This document shows positions 38,651-49,107 of a stretch of DNA of 64,000 nt, piece after piece; position 1 is the stretch's first letter, and each line of letters opens with the position of its first letter. The notes beneath the pieces are model-generated. The model saw only the letters and a list, made by a program, of their open reading frames with translations. It was not told the DNA's origin and searched no databases. The position numbers were made by a program, and so were the translations under genes. Source of the DNA: Hedera helix (Eukaryota; Streptophyta; Magnoliopsida; Apiales; Araliaceae); NCBI GenBank assembly GCA_947179155.2, contig OX359264.1, positions 54,471,702 through 54,535,701 of the forward strand, read 5' to 3'.

Positions 38651-38983
38651 AGAAACTGAAAATTTAGTTATAGATGATCTCACCTTGAAAGTCAGAGAGG
38701 AGGTTTCTTGGCATGGATTTCTCAAATCACTCTTATCAAGATAATAACATCTTTTGCTTCGGATCCTTATCCAGTAATCTTTTAATTAAATTCCTCAATA
38801 GCGTCAGTTCCCCTGTAAACTCCGACAACTTTGACAAAATTCTCTCACTTCTGAATCTTTTAGAACTTCATCTTCTTTATGGCTTCATCAATTGTTGAAT
38901 CAAAGCTCCCAAACCTTGAAATCAATGGCGATTGGGTCTCCTTCATTCCAAATTTGAACAAGAAACTCTTTACTTTCTTTCCT

Positions 38984-39951
38984 GATCCTGGTGTCTCTAT
39001 TAACCGAGTGATTTGGAGCTCAGATGGTTATTTGTTTGGAGTTGCATATTCAAGACACATTGTTCAAATATATTCTTATCATGGGATGATGATATAAATA
39101 GAGATGTTCATCGGTAAATAACCATATCGAAATCGAAAATATAGAATCGGTATTGATTTCAAATCACTCGAAAATTAAGAATCAATACTGGTATCGAATT
39201 ACTGGTTCAGTACAAAGTCGGTATAATTTTTGTTGCTCAATTTTTCTATAATACCGCATGCTAATATATATAATTATAATTTATAAATAATAATTAAATA
39301 AAATAAATTATATATTAACATTCTTGCTAACTGCTAAGCGAGAAGTATGTTTTCTGCATAAAACAAGGACCCGAAAGTTGGCAGGTAATATACTAACATG
39401 TGATGGTTCCAAATTCTAATGTAGTATTTATTATTATTAATATTAATATAGTATTATAATATATATTAATATAGTATTATATTATTAGTATAGCATTAAT
39501 ATTTAATATAATAAACCTTAAACTTGTCCCCGTAAAGGATCATGTTTTATTAATTTATTATTATATTATAAAATATTTGTCAGATCCGACTCATATGAGT
39601 TCCATCATTCTATGAGCAGAAGTATGTTTTATTAATTTATTAATATATATTAAAATCGATTCTTTCGGTATATCAATTTTTATCGAAATTTAAAAAAATT
39701 TATATCGTTACTAATATCGAAAAGTATAAAAAAATTAAAAAATTGGTATGAAAAAAACTAGTACCAACGGTATCAGTGCCACCCAATTCTTTAAAAAAAA
39801 ACAAAAAAATCGACTTGTTTGCACACCCCTAAATATGGGCATTCGGAGATTGATGCCCATGTCGGTGGAGTAAATAATCTTGCATTCTCTCAACCTGATA
39901 AGCAGCTATATGTGATAACCTGTGGGGACAAGACCATGAAGGATTTGTGGA
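38984..39951 (+). pseudogene. TOPLESS-related (TPL/TPR) WD40 fragment, broken
   Basis: Two pieces resemble consecutive parts of the first WD40 propeller of plant TOPLESS-type co-repressors. 38984-39090 encodes DPGVSINRVIWSSDGYLFG and then VAYSRHIVQIYSYHG. 39846-39951 encodes EIDAHVGGVNNLAFSQPDKQ and then VITCGDKTMKDLW. Between them lies a 733-bp hAT-like insertion. The expected sequence at the join is disturbed, the N-terminal LisH/CTLH region and later repeats are absent, and the frame ends soon after. Intact proteins of this family recruit histone deacetylases to EAR-motif repressors. This copy cannot make such a protein. The open frame upstream (38713-38983) is not TOPLESS-like. Confidence 0.75.
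39099..39831. mobile_element. hAT-like MITE inside the TOPLESS fragment
   Basis: It begins TAGAGATGTTCATCGG and ends with the reverse complement of TAGGGGTGTGCAAAC, an end common among plant hAT MITEs. The interior is AT-rich and non-coding, with several CGGTAT/ATACCG-type motifs. The adjacent 8-bp sequences do not match, so the target duplication has decayed or the ends are slightly misplaced. Confidence 0.55.
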
Positions 39952-40486
39952 TTATGTTCCTTGTTGTTATTTAGACATTGAGAGTGAAAGTGGTGACTTT
40001 GTGGGCCCTTATTCATCTCTATTCCCTTTTTGAGTCCACTAATGAAGATATCACAGATGGATTGAATGGGTTATCAATTGATGACCCTGATCGTGATCGA
40101 CTTGCTGATATCGGCAGCCTTACAAACAATGGGCAGATTATTATACCCAAATGGAGGTTAGCTGTGCTCTCGGAACACAAAGCGTTTCTGCAACAAATAC
40201 AGTTAATATGGGTGTCCTATTCCTGGTGTTCTTGGTGGATATTCTTCTACAAACATCCAGACAACCTTTATCTCTTGGCCAAAGGGGTGACCCTTGAAAG
40301 GAAAAAATCTATGCCTAGTCCTGATCATCCATTTTAGCATGGGAAGGATGCATCTTTAATTGATCCAGAGTACAAATATGTCCAAGAATCCGCAATACCA
40401 CATTCAAATCTTCTGTCATCAATCATTGACAATCCTCGCGGACTGGACCCGCTTTAAGATAAAATTGACATACTCCATGGTTCAAA

Positions 40487-40992
40487 CTAAGATGAGCTAG
40501 GAATTATTCTTTATCAGCAGATTCTCACAGACCGATTGAACCAATTTTATTAAATATATCAATTGAACTATCAGGGGTGTTTATTTAAAACTAAATAAAA
40601 CAGTTTTGAAATGCTTAAATAATTTCAATGAAACATAATTCTGAATACTGAATGAAAAAAATTATTTGATAATTGATATGTCTGAAATATCTGAATAACA
40701 GATTTTTACTATTTTACCCCTCTAAAAAAATTTAAAGTTAATGTAAATTTATTTAATATTACTTAATATAATAACTAATATTTTTTATTTTATTTTTTTA
40801 TTTCATTCAACTGGGACTTATTCATTCAACCAAAAAAATTAGACTTAATCATTTAGTCCAAAGTACTGACCGATTTAACTATTCAACCCTAAACAAACAC
40901 AGTCTAAGATGAGCTAGGAATGATTCTTTATCAGCAAATTCCCACAGACTGATTGAACCATTTTATTAAATATATCAATTGAGCTATCAGGG
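40487..40992. repeat. 90-bp direct repeats flanking a small insertion
   Basis: CTAAGATGAGCTAGGAAT begins copies at 40487-40576 and 40904-40992. They differ by a few substitutions and one deleted base. Both copies are coding-like sequence of the unidentified gene fragment. Confidence 0.85.
40577..40903. mobile_element. MITE-like insertion between the 90-bp repeats
   Basis: The left end GGTGTTTATTTAAAACT and the minus-strand right end GACTGTGTTTGTTTAGGGTT are similar (TGTTTATTT and TGTTTGTTT). The 327-bp interior is AT-rich and non-coding. The ends are of a kind seen in plant MITEs, but the superfamily is not settled. Confidence 0.5.
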
Positions 40993-41249
40993 AGGTGCGA
41001 TATGGATTTAACAAAGCACCTGGCTTTTTGCCATTTCTAATTGCCCAATTTGATGGTGGCATTCCCTTATTATGTTCTACGGCTATCAAATGGTTTCTAC
41101 ATAATATCGACAAAGAGGGAGAAATAACTCAAACCCCAAGCAGGCAATATGATCGAAATTATGGCGTTATAAGGTCGGATGTCAATATAAGGTCGGATGG
41201 AGATATAAGGTTGGATAAGTCTCCCAAAGGAGATCGGGACGACTAGTAT

Positions 41250-41915
41250 CGTAAGACACCGAATTTTATGAAATACAAAATTAATTTTTCTTCATATATA
41301 TTTTCCTTGAAACAGTAAGTAGTTAAATTGATAAAGTTAAAAGTTAAGAATATTATGTGTAAATTTTATTTTGTCGGACAATATTCGTTTTGCCGGAGAA
41401 TATTCGTTTTGTCGGAGAATGTTTGGTCATACGACGGCGCCGAAATAACTAATCATTAGTGGACCCCACAACAGAATATTTATCGGATATAGAAAACAAC
41501 AGAAGTAACATTTTTAAATAAAAATAGTCAACGGTGTTATCACTTTTAACTGTTAAAATACCGGTGATAAAATAATAGTAGCACATGGTATTTTACTGTA
41601 GCACACGGTATTCTACAGTTGCACACGGTATTGCACAGTATCTCATGTTATTGATCTGATAACGTGGTCATTGCACAGTATTCATCAATAATTATTGTTA
41701 CACAGTATTTTGTATTATTGATTTAATAATTGTCATTACACTGTATTTTATATTATTAAACCAATAATTATTATTACACTATATTTTAAAATTATTGAGT
41801 CAAATAATTGTAACAAATACACAGTAAATTATATTATTAAATTAATAATCATCAGTAACGTGTTTCTTATATTATTATTGAATTATTGTTATCACTATTG
41901 TGACATTAATTATTG
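41250..41915 (+). mobile_element. Diverged fragment of a family C LTR
   Basis: It begins GTAAGACACCGAATTTTATG and follows the first part of the family C LTR (GTCGGACAATATTCGTTTTG near 41374, then ATTATTG-rich repeats) with many differences from 42056 onward. It is an older, partial insertion in plus orientation. Unrelated AT-rich sequence fills about 41916-42055. Confidence 0.75.
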
Positions 41916-42469
41916 ATACTTCAGATATTAGTCTAATAGGGTGGGAAGAAAAATATGGCAAGTGGGAAAAGGATATCTGATTTATTATAATATATTATTT
42001 TATTATAATATAATATATAAAGTTATTTATTTTATTATAAATATAATATATAAAGTGTAAGACCCCGAATTTTATGAAATATAAAAATTAATTTTTCTTC
42101 ATATATATTTTTCCTGAAACAGTAAGTGGTTAAATTAACGAAATTGAAAGTTAAGGATGTTATGTGTAAATTTTATTTTGTCGGACAATATTCGTTTTGT
42201 CGGGGAATATTCGTTTTGTCGGGGAATATTCGGGCCGTACGACGGCGCCGAAATAACAAATTATTTGTGGACCCCACAACGGAATATTTGTCGGATATAG
42301 AAAACGACAGAAGTAACCTTTTTAATAAAAATAGTCAACGGTGCTAACTGTTAAAATACCGGTGATAAAAGAATAGTAGCATACGGTAATTTATGGTATT
42401 TTACTGTAGCATGCGGTACTCTACAGTAGCACACGGTATTGCATAGTGTCTCATATTATTGGTCTGATA

Positions 42470-42710
42470 ATTGACACCGTAACTGTTACGCATCATTGCA
42501 TCGATAATTGTCACTGCATAATATTTTATATTATCAATCCAATAATTGTTGCTACACAGTATTTTGCATTATTGATTCAATAATTGTCATTACACTGTAT
42601 TTCATATCATCGAGTCAATAATTGTTGGTACACTGTAGTTTAAAATTATTGAATCTAATAATTGTCACAGTAGCAAATACACTATAATTTATATTATTAA
42701 ATTAATAAAA
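42470..42710. repeat. Degenerate repeats of about 58 bp in the family C U3 region
   Basis: A motif built on AATAATTGT followed by ACACAGTATTT or ACACTGTATTT recurs four or five times. The same stretch is present in reverse orientation in each full LTR, for example about 48225-48450. Confidence 0.6.
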
Positions 42711-43019
42711 ATATGTAACGTGTTTCTTACATTATTGTGGTAACATTATTTTATATGTTGGACTCACAGGAAGAATAAATAAATAAATAAATAAATAAAA
42801 AATAAAAAAATTAATTTTACTATTTGAAATAGTAACGTGAATAGTACGTGAATAGTAAGAAAACATGTGGGCCCTCTGTGGGACCCACCTGAGGAAAACC
42901 AAATTTGAAAATGTGCTGGGAGAAAACAGAAACGTGGGCTGCTGCCGCAGCTGCTGAAATTTTCAGCACTGGCGTGCAGTACGCCTCCCACCTACCATGC
43001 ATAGTAACTTATTTTCTCC

Positions 43020-43027
43020 TATAAATA
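43020..43027 (+). promoter_or_regulatory. LTR TATA box in arm 1, pointing right
   Basis: TATAAATA in the context CTCCTATAAATAGATTG, about 965 bp from the LTR terminus. This is a canonical plant TATA box, and the same octamer is conserved in every family C LTR. Transcription would run toward the palindrome centre. Confidence 0.7.
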
Positions 43028-43895
43028 GATTGTTCAGCTGAATAGAAAAATCACACCTAAAACATAGAATTTTTCTATAAGAATTTTATGAGTTTTCTCT
43101 GAGAATAGTAAACTTATTTTGAGTGTTTGAAAGCCAAAAGGAGTGCAGAAAATTTTCAAGTAAGTCTTTTATTAAAGAGTAGTAATTTTATAAATTCCTA
43201 TTTTTCACGGTATTCACAAATCTTCCTTTAGAAGACTCTTCTTTGAGAAGATTCATTTTTAAAAGCTTTCTTTGGAAGATTTATTTTGGAATATTATTTT
43301 TAAAACTATTTTAAAGTTGGTATTTTATACTACAAAAATTATGTTAAATATATATAATTTTGATAGTTCATAATATATGAGTTATCATACACTTTGAAGT
43401 TTACATGTTGTAATTACTAATTTTATTATAAATATATAGGTTGATCAATCTCATTTAAATCAATATCCAGTCACGTGTTAAGGTAAGAAATGTCATTTTT
43501 TTTTACACTCTTGAACTTGCTACGGTAAGGGATATTATTTTCTTTCATACTCCTGAATCGAAACTTATTATGGAACTATTGCTTCTATAATTCCTGAAAA
43601 TATTATATGTTCCATAATAGTTGAACTTCATTATTTCAACTGAACCTTCCTATTTTCTGAATCTTTCTATTGAACTGTAACCGTTATTCTGAACTGAGAA
43701 TCTTGAATAACATTTTTAAATTTCACTCCACATCATGTTGACAATTTGGACATTATTTGAATCTGCACAAAGTAAACTTCCGATACTTATTGTTTATCCT
43801 GTTTCTTCTGTTCATCAATTGTATCACTATTATTTGTACTAATCATCAAGAATCAAGCTGTTGTGAATATCTGTGGCCGGGGGCACAGATGATAG

Positions 43896-45735
43896 GCCTT
43901 TAACCTATCATCTGTTCAACAAATATATCACATCTGTGCCCCCGGCCACAGATATTCACAACAGCTTGATTCTTGATGATTAGTACAAATAATAGTGATA
44001 CAATTGATGAACAGAAGAAACAGGATAAACAATAAGTATCGGAAGTTTACTTTGTGCAGATTCAAATAATGTCCAAATTGTCAACATGATGTGGAGTGAA
44101 ATTTAAAAATGTTATTCAAGATTCTCAGTTCAGAATAACGGTTACAGTTCAATAGAAAGATTCAGAAAATAGGAAGGTTCAGTTGAAATAATGAAGTTCA
44201 ACTATTATGGAACATATAATATTTTCAGGAATTATAGAAGCAATAGTTCCATAATAAGTTTCGATTCAGGAGTATGAAAGAAAATAATATCCCTTACCGT
44301 AGCAAGTTCAAGAGTGTAAAAAAAATGACATTTCTTACCTTAACACGTGACTGGATATTGATTTAAATGAGATTGATCAACCTATATATTTATAATAAAA
44401 TTAGTAATTACAACATGTAAACTTCAAAGTGTATGATAACTCATATATTATGAACTATCAAAATTATATATATTTAACATAATTTTTGTAGTATAAAATA
44501 CCAACTTTAAAATAGTTTTAAAAATAATATTCCAAAATAAATCTTCCAAAGAAAGCTTTTAAAAATGAATCTTCTCAAAGAAGAGTCTTCTAAAGGAAGA
44601 TTTGTGAATACCGTGAAAAATAGGAATTTATAAAATTACTACTCTTTAATAAAAGACTTACTTGAAAATTTTCTGCACTCCTTTTGGCTTTCAAACACTC
44701 AAAATAAGCTTACTATTCTCAGAGAAAACTCATAAAATTCTTATAGAAAAATTCTATGTTTTAGGTGTGATTTTTCTATTCAGCTGAACAATCTATTTAT
44801 AGGAGAAAATAAGTTACTATGCATGGTAGGTGGGAGGCGTACTGCACGCCAGTGCTGAAAATTTCAGCAGCTGCGGCAGCAGCCCACGTTTCTGTTTTCT
44901 CCCAGCACATTTTCAAATTTGGTTTTCCTCAGGTGGGTCCCACAGAGGGCCCACATGTTTTCTTACTATTCACGTTACTATTTCAAATAGTAAAATTAAT
45001 TTTTTTATTTTTTATTTATTTATTTATTTATTTATTCTTCCTGTGAGTCCAACATATAAAATAATGTTACCACAATAATGTAAGAAACACGTTACATATT
45101 TTTATTAATTTAATAATATAAATTATAGTGTCTTTGCTACTGTGACAATTATTAGATTCAATAATTTTAAACTACAGTGTACCAACAATTATTGACTCGA
45201 TGATATGAAATACAGTGTAATGACAATTATTGAATCAATAATGCAAAATACTGTGTAGCAACAATTATTGGATTGATAATATAAAATATTATGCAGTGAC
45301 AATTATCGATGCAATGATGCGTAACAGTTACGGTGTCAATTATCAGACCAATAATATGAGACACTATGCAATACCGTGTGCTACTGTAGAGTACCGCATG
45401 CTACAGTAAAATACCATAAATTACCGTATGCTACTATTCTTTTATCACCGGTATTTTAACAGTTAGCACCGTTGACTATTTTTATTAAAAAGGTTACTTC
45501 TGTCGTTTTCTATATCCGACAAATATTCCGTTGTGGGGTCCACAAATAATTTGTTATTTCGGCGCCGTCGTACGGCCCGAATATTCCCCGACAAAACGAA
45601 TATTGTCCGACAAAATAAAATTTACACATAACATCCTTAACTTTCAATTTCGTTAATTTAACCACTTACTGTTTCAGGAAAAATATATATGAAGAAAAAT
45701 TAATTTTTATATTTCATAAAATTCGGGGTCTTACA
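43896..45735 (-). repeat. Inverted repeat arm 2: 5' part of a family C LTR, minus orientation
   Basis: It begins GCCTTTAACCTATCATCTG, a string found within full LTRs near 46975, so about 960 bp of the 3' part of this LTR is missing. It ends at the LTR terminus GGGGTCTTACA. Together with arm 1 it forms a palindrome with a join of only a few bases at about 43892-43896. Confidence 0.9.
44794..44801 (-). promoter_or_regulatory. LTR TATA box in arm 2, pointing left
   Basis: Minus-strand TATAAATA, the mirror of the arm 1 site. It converges on the same palindrome centre. Confidence 0.7.
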
Positions 45736-46016
45736 ACCTCCCCTCCTTATGAAATTTCGTCCCCGAAATTGACGTACCGGGCATTTCAAAGTTATCCTCC
45801 TGATTTCCAGATGCCATACTTAACTGTGGTCACAAAATAATTGTTAGTTCAAACAAACTGACTCATCACTTCATGTCCCTATATTCAAATCAACTCATTA
45901 GATAATAAAATCTAATTTAGGTGGGACACGCTAGTGACTGATTATATTCGTCTCTCCCCTCCTAGTTCTACCCCAGATCTCCATTAAAGACCATATCCCT
46001 AAGCTCTGATACCAAC
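45736..46016 (-). mobile_element. Family C internal domain 1 (281 bp)
   Basis: On the minus strand it starts GTTGGTATCAGAGCTTAGG (primer site TGGTATCAGAGC at 46003-46014, two bases from the LTR). It ends with the polypurine tract AAGGAGGGGAGGT (45736-45748) against the LTR start TGTAAGACC. The palindrome AATTTCG...CGAAATT lies at 45753-45770. The remaining roughly 230 bp encode nothing recognisable. It is the smallest unit that keeps both priming sites. Confidence 0.88.
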
Positions 46017-46562
46017 TGTGACGCCCCCAAATCTAGACCCACACAGCCCAAACTTGAGTCGTCAAAAGACTACAACAAAATTATTACAACAAAGCACAAC
46101 GTACAACAATACCGTGTATATTAATACACAACTAAGTCTTCACTATTATTGTCACACTATTTTACAACACGTGAAGACTACGATAGCTATCCCTCGGACT
46201 CCCACTCCATTCCCCGGCTAGACCCAGCTACGTTCTCATATCCTGTTGAAAAATAATGGAACAAAAGGGTGAGCTCAAATAGCCCAGTAAGAAATATCAT
46301 GACTAAGATAATGACGAATAAATTATCATTAGCCTTCAACAGGTGAGTTCTTGATAGAATACAACAGAATACAAGGTGTATATCAAAAACTGCAGTTAAA
46401 TTCTTGAACAATGTTCAGATCAATAATAGCGGCGGAATGAGCAATCTATTAGAAGAATAATGTAGACTATAATGTCCACGCGCTTCTCTTTTTCGTAAAA
46501 ACATCATCAACTTTTATCATCTGAAATACCATTAGTCAAGATAATACAAATTCACAGTTCCT

Positions 46563-46924
46563 GGTCATAATCATGCAAATCAACAGTTCATCTATTCATT
46601 ACGGGCCAAAGAGAACATTCAATATAGCACCAGCGGTCATGATTATACCAGATTCAGCCTTTGGTCATAATCATACCAAACAACAGTTCATCTATGCACT
46701 ACGGGCCAAAGAGAACATTCAATATAGCACCAGCGGTCATGATTTTACCAGATTCAACCTTTGGTCATAATCATACCAAACAACAGTTCATCTATGCACT
46801 ACGGGCCAAAGAGAACTTTCAATATAACAACAACGGTCATGATTATACCAGATTCAGCCTTTGGTCATAATCATACCAAACAACAGTTCATCTATGCACT
46901 ACGGGCCAAAGAGAACTTTCATCA
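46563..46924. repeat. 100-bp minisatellite in family C LTR (3.6 copies)
   Basis: GGTCATAATCAT begins units at 46563, 46663, 46763 and 46863, an exact 100-bp period. Each unit contains CAACAGTTCATCTAT and ACGGGCCAAAGAGAAC. The same block lies at 49654, 52734, 55825, 58916 and 62007 in the other LTRs. Reading frames of 65-69 codons through it are a by-product of the repeat. Confidence 0.9.
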
Positions 46925-47873
46925 CGTGCCATAAAAGACACCGAACAGATGTATCGCCTTTAACCTAATATATCGCCTTTAACCTATCATCTGTTCAACA
47001 AATATATCACATCTGTGCCCCCGGCCACAGATATTCACAACAGCTTGATTCTTGATGATTAGTACAAATAATAGTGATACAATTGATGAACAGAAGAAAC
47101 AGGATAAACAATAAGTATCGGAAGTTTACTTTGTGCAGATTCAAATAATGTCCAAATTGTCAACATGATGTGGAGTGAAATTTAAAAATGTTATTCAAGA
47201 TTCTCAGTTCAGAATAACGGTTACAGTTCAATAGAAAGATTCAGAAAATAGGAAGGTTCAGTTGAAATAATGAAGTTCAACTATTATGGAACATATAATA
47301 TTTTCAGGAATTATAGAAGCAATAGTTCCATAATAAGTTTCGATTCAGGAGTATGAAAGAAAATAATATCCCTTACCGTAGCAAGTTCAAGAGTGTAAAA
47401 AAAAATGACATTTCTTACCTTAACACGTGACTGGATATTGATTTAAATGAGATTGATCAACCTATATATTTATAATAAAATTAGTAATTACAACATGTAA
47501 ACTTCAAAGTGTATGATAACTCATATATTATGAACTATCAAAATTATATATATTTAACATAATTTTTGTAGTATAAAATACCAACTTTAAAATAGTTTTA
47601 AAAATAATATTCCAAAATAAATCTTCCAAAGAAAGCTTTTAAAAATGAATCTTCTCAAAGAAGAGTCTTCTAAAGGAAGATTTGTGAATACCGTGAAAAA
47701 TAGGAATTTATAAAATTACTACTCTTTAATAAAAGACTTACTTGAAAATTTTCTGCACTCCTTTTGGCTTTCAAACACTCAAAATAAGCTTACTATTCTC
47801 AGAGAAAACTCATAAAATTCTTATAGAAAAATTCTATGTTTTAGGTGTGATTTTTCTATTCAGCTGAACAATC

Positions 47874-47881
47874 TATTTATA
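47874..47881 (-). promoter_or_regulatory. LTR TATA box in full LTR 1
   Basis: Minus-strand TATAAATA about 945 bp from the LTR 5' end. Conserved at 50966-50973, 54045-54052, 57136-57143, 60227-60234 and 63318-63325. It divides the LTR into a U3 of about 1 kb and an R-U5 of about 1.8 kb. Confidence 0.7.
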
Positions 47882-48826
47882 GGAGAAAATAAGTTACTAT
47901 GCATGGTAGGTGGGAGGCGTACTGCACGCCAGTGCTCAAAATTTCAGCAGCTGCGGCAGCAGCCCACGTTTCTGTTTTCTCCCAGCACATTTTCAAATTT
48001 GGTTTTCCTCAGGTGGGTCCCACAGAGGGCCCACATGTTTTCTTACTATTCACGTACTATTCACGTTACTATTTCAAATAGTAAAATTAATTTTTTTATT
48101 TTTTATTTATTTATTTATTTATTTATTCTTCCTGTGAGTCCAACATATAAAATAATGTTACCACAATAATGTAAGAAACACGTTACATATTTTTATTAAT
48201 TTAATAATATAAATTATAGTGTATTTGCTACTGTGACAATTATTAGATTCAATAATTTTAAACTACAGTGTACCAACAATTATTGACTCGATGATATGAA
48301 ATACAGTGTAATGACAATTATTGAATCAATAATGCAAAATACTGTGTAGCAACAATTATTGGATTGATAATATAAAATATTATGCAGTGACAATTATCGA
48401 TGCAATGATGCGTAACAGTTACGGTGTCAATTATCAGACCAATAATATGAGACACTATGCAATACCGTGTGCTACTGTAGAGTACCGCATGCTACAGTAA
48501 AATACCATAAATTACCGTATGCTACTATTCTTTTATCACCGGTATTTTAACAGTTAGCACCGTTGACTATTTTTATTAAAAAGGTTACTTCTGTCGTTTT
48601 CTATATCCGACAAATATTCCGTTGTAGGGTCCACAAATAATTTGTTATTTCGGCGTCGTCGTACGGCCCGAATATTCCCCGACAAAACGAATATTGTCCG
48701 ACAAAATAAAATTTACACATAACATCCTTAACTTTCAATTTCGTTAATTTAACCACTTACTGTTTCAGGAAAAATATATATGAAGAAAAATTAATTTTTA
48801 TATTTCATAAAATTCGGGGTCTTACA

Positions 48827-49107
48827 ACCTCCCCTCCTTATGAAATTTCGTCCCCGAAATTGACGTACCGGGCATTTCAAAGTTATCCTCCTGATTTCCA
48901 GATGCCATACTTAACTGTGGTCACAAAATAATTGTTAGTTCAAACAAACTGACTCATCACTTCATGTCCCTATATTCAAATCAACTCATTAGATAATAAA
49001 ATCTAATTTAGGTGGGACACGCTAGTGACTGATTATATTCGTCTCTCCCCTCCTAGTTCTACCCCAGATCTCCATTAAAGACCATATCCCTAAGCTCTGA
49101 TACCAAC
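48827..49107 (-). mobile_element. Family C internal domain 2 (281 bp)
   Basis: Same length and sites as internal domain 1: polypurine tract at its left edge and tRNA-iMet primer site at its right edge. Confidence 0.88.

Larger units (their letters stand above)
39978..41246 (+). pseudogene. Unidentified protein-coding gene fragment, interrupted
   Basis: Continuous coding-like sequence encodes DGLNGLSIDDPDRDRLADIG, then IIPKWRLAVLSEHKAFLQQI, and after stops and a frame break DASLIDPEYKYVQESAIPHS and DNPRGLDPL. After a 327-bp insertion it resumes as YGFNKAPGFLPFLIAQFDGG up to about 41246. In-frame stops occur after PSPDHPF and DNPRGLDPL. The absence of introns over about 0.45 kb would suit a retrocopy or one large exon. 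I do not recognise the family. It is not TOPLESS, so the block is a chimera or two neighbouring pseudogenes. Confidence 0.55.
42056..43891 (+). repeat. Inverted repeat arm 1: 5' part of a family C LTR, plus orientation
   Basis: It starts at the LTR terminus TGTAAGACCCCGAATTTTAT and runs through the TATA box (43020-43027) to CTGTGGCCGGGGGCACAGATG. Compared with arm 2 it has an extra unit of about 22 bp around TTCGTTTTGTCGGGGAATA (near 42190-42235) and scattered substitutions, for example AAACTTATT against AAGCTTATT near 43111. It is therefore not an exact copy of arm 2. Confidence 0.9.
46017..48826 (-). repeat. Family C LTR 1, full length (2810 bp)
   Basis: In plus coordinates it runs from TGTGACGCCCCC to GGGGTCTTACA. 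It has 100-bp tandem repeats at 46563-46924 and a minus-strand TATA box at 47874-47881. Private variants include GTTGTAGGGTCC near 48622 and CAGTGCTCAAAATT near 47930. Confidence 0.9.

Noticed and set aside
42764..43002. Recurring 60-75-codon frames (MHGRWEAYC..., MGGVLHAS...) in every family C LTR
   Set aside because: They repeat only because the LTR repeats. Two overlapping frames are open at once, there is no known domain, and the frame ends in low-complexity sequence from an AAAT microsatellite.
46018..46411. Frames of 67 and 74 codons at the LTR edge, one on each strand, repeated six times
   Set aside because: The plus frame starts inside the LTR terminus with a GTG and both strands are open over the same DNA. 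This is not coding evidence.
46573..46870. Repeated frames through the 100-bp minisatellite, which looked like a repeat protein
   Set aside because: The 100-bp period is not a multiple of three, so the frame shifts with every unit. A selected repeat protein would keep the frame.
46563..46924. Regular repeats resembling a CRISPR array
   Set aside because: There are no unique spacers, the whole 100-bp unit repeats, and the host is a plant.
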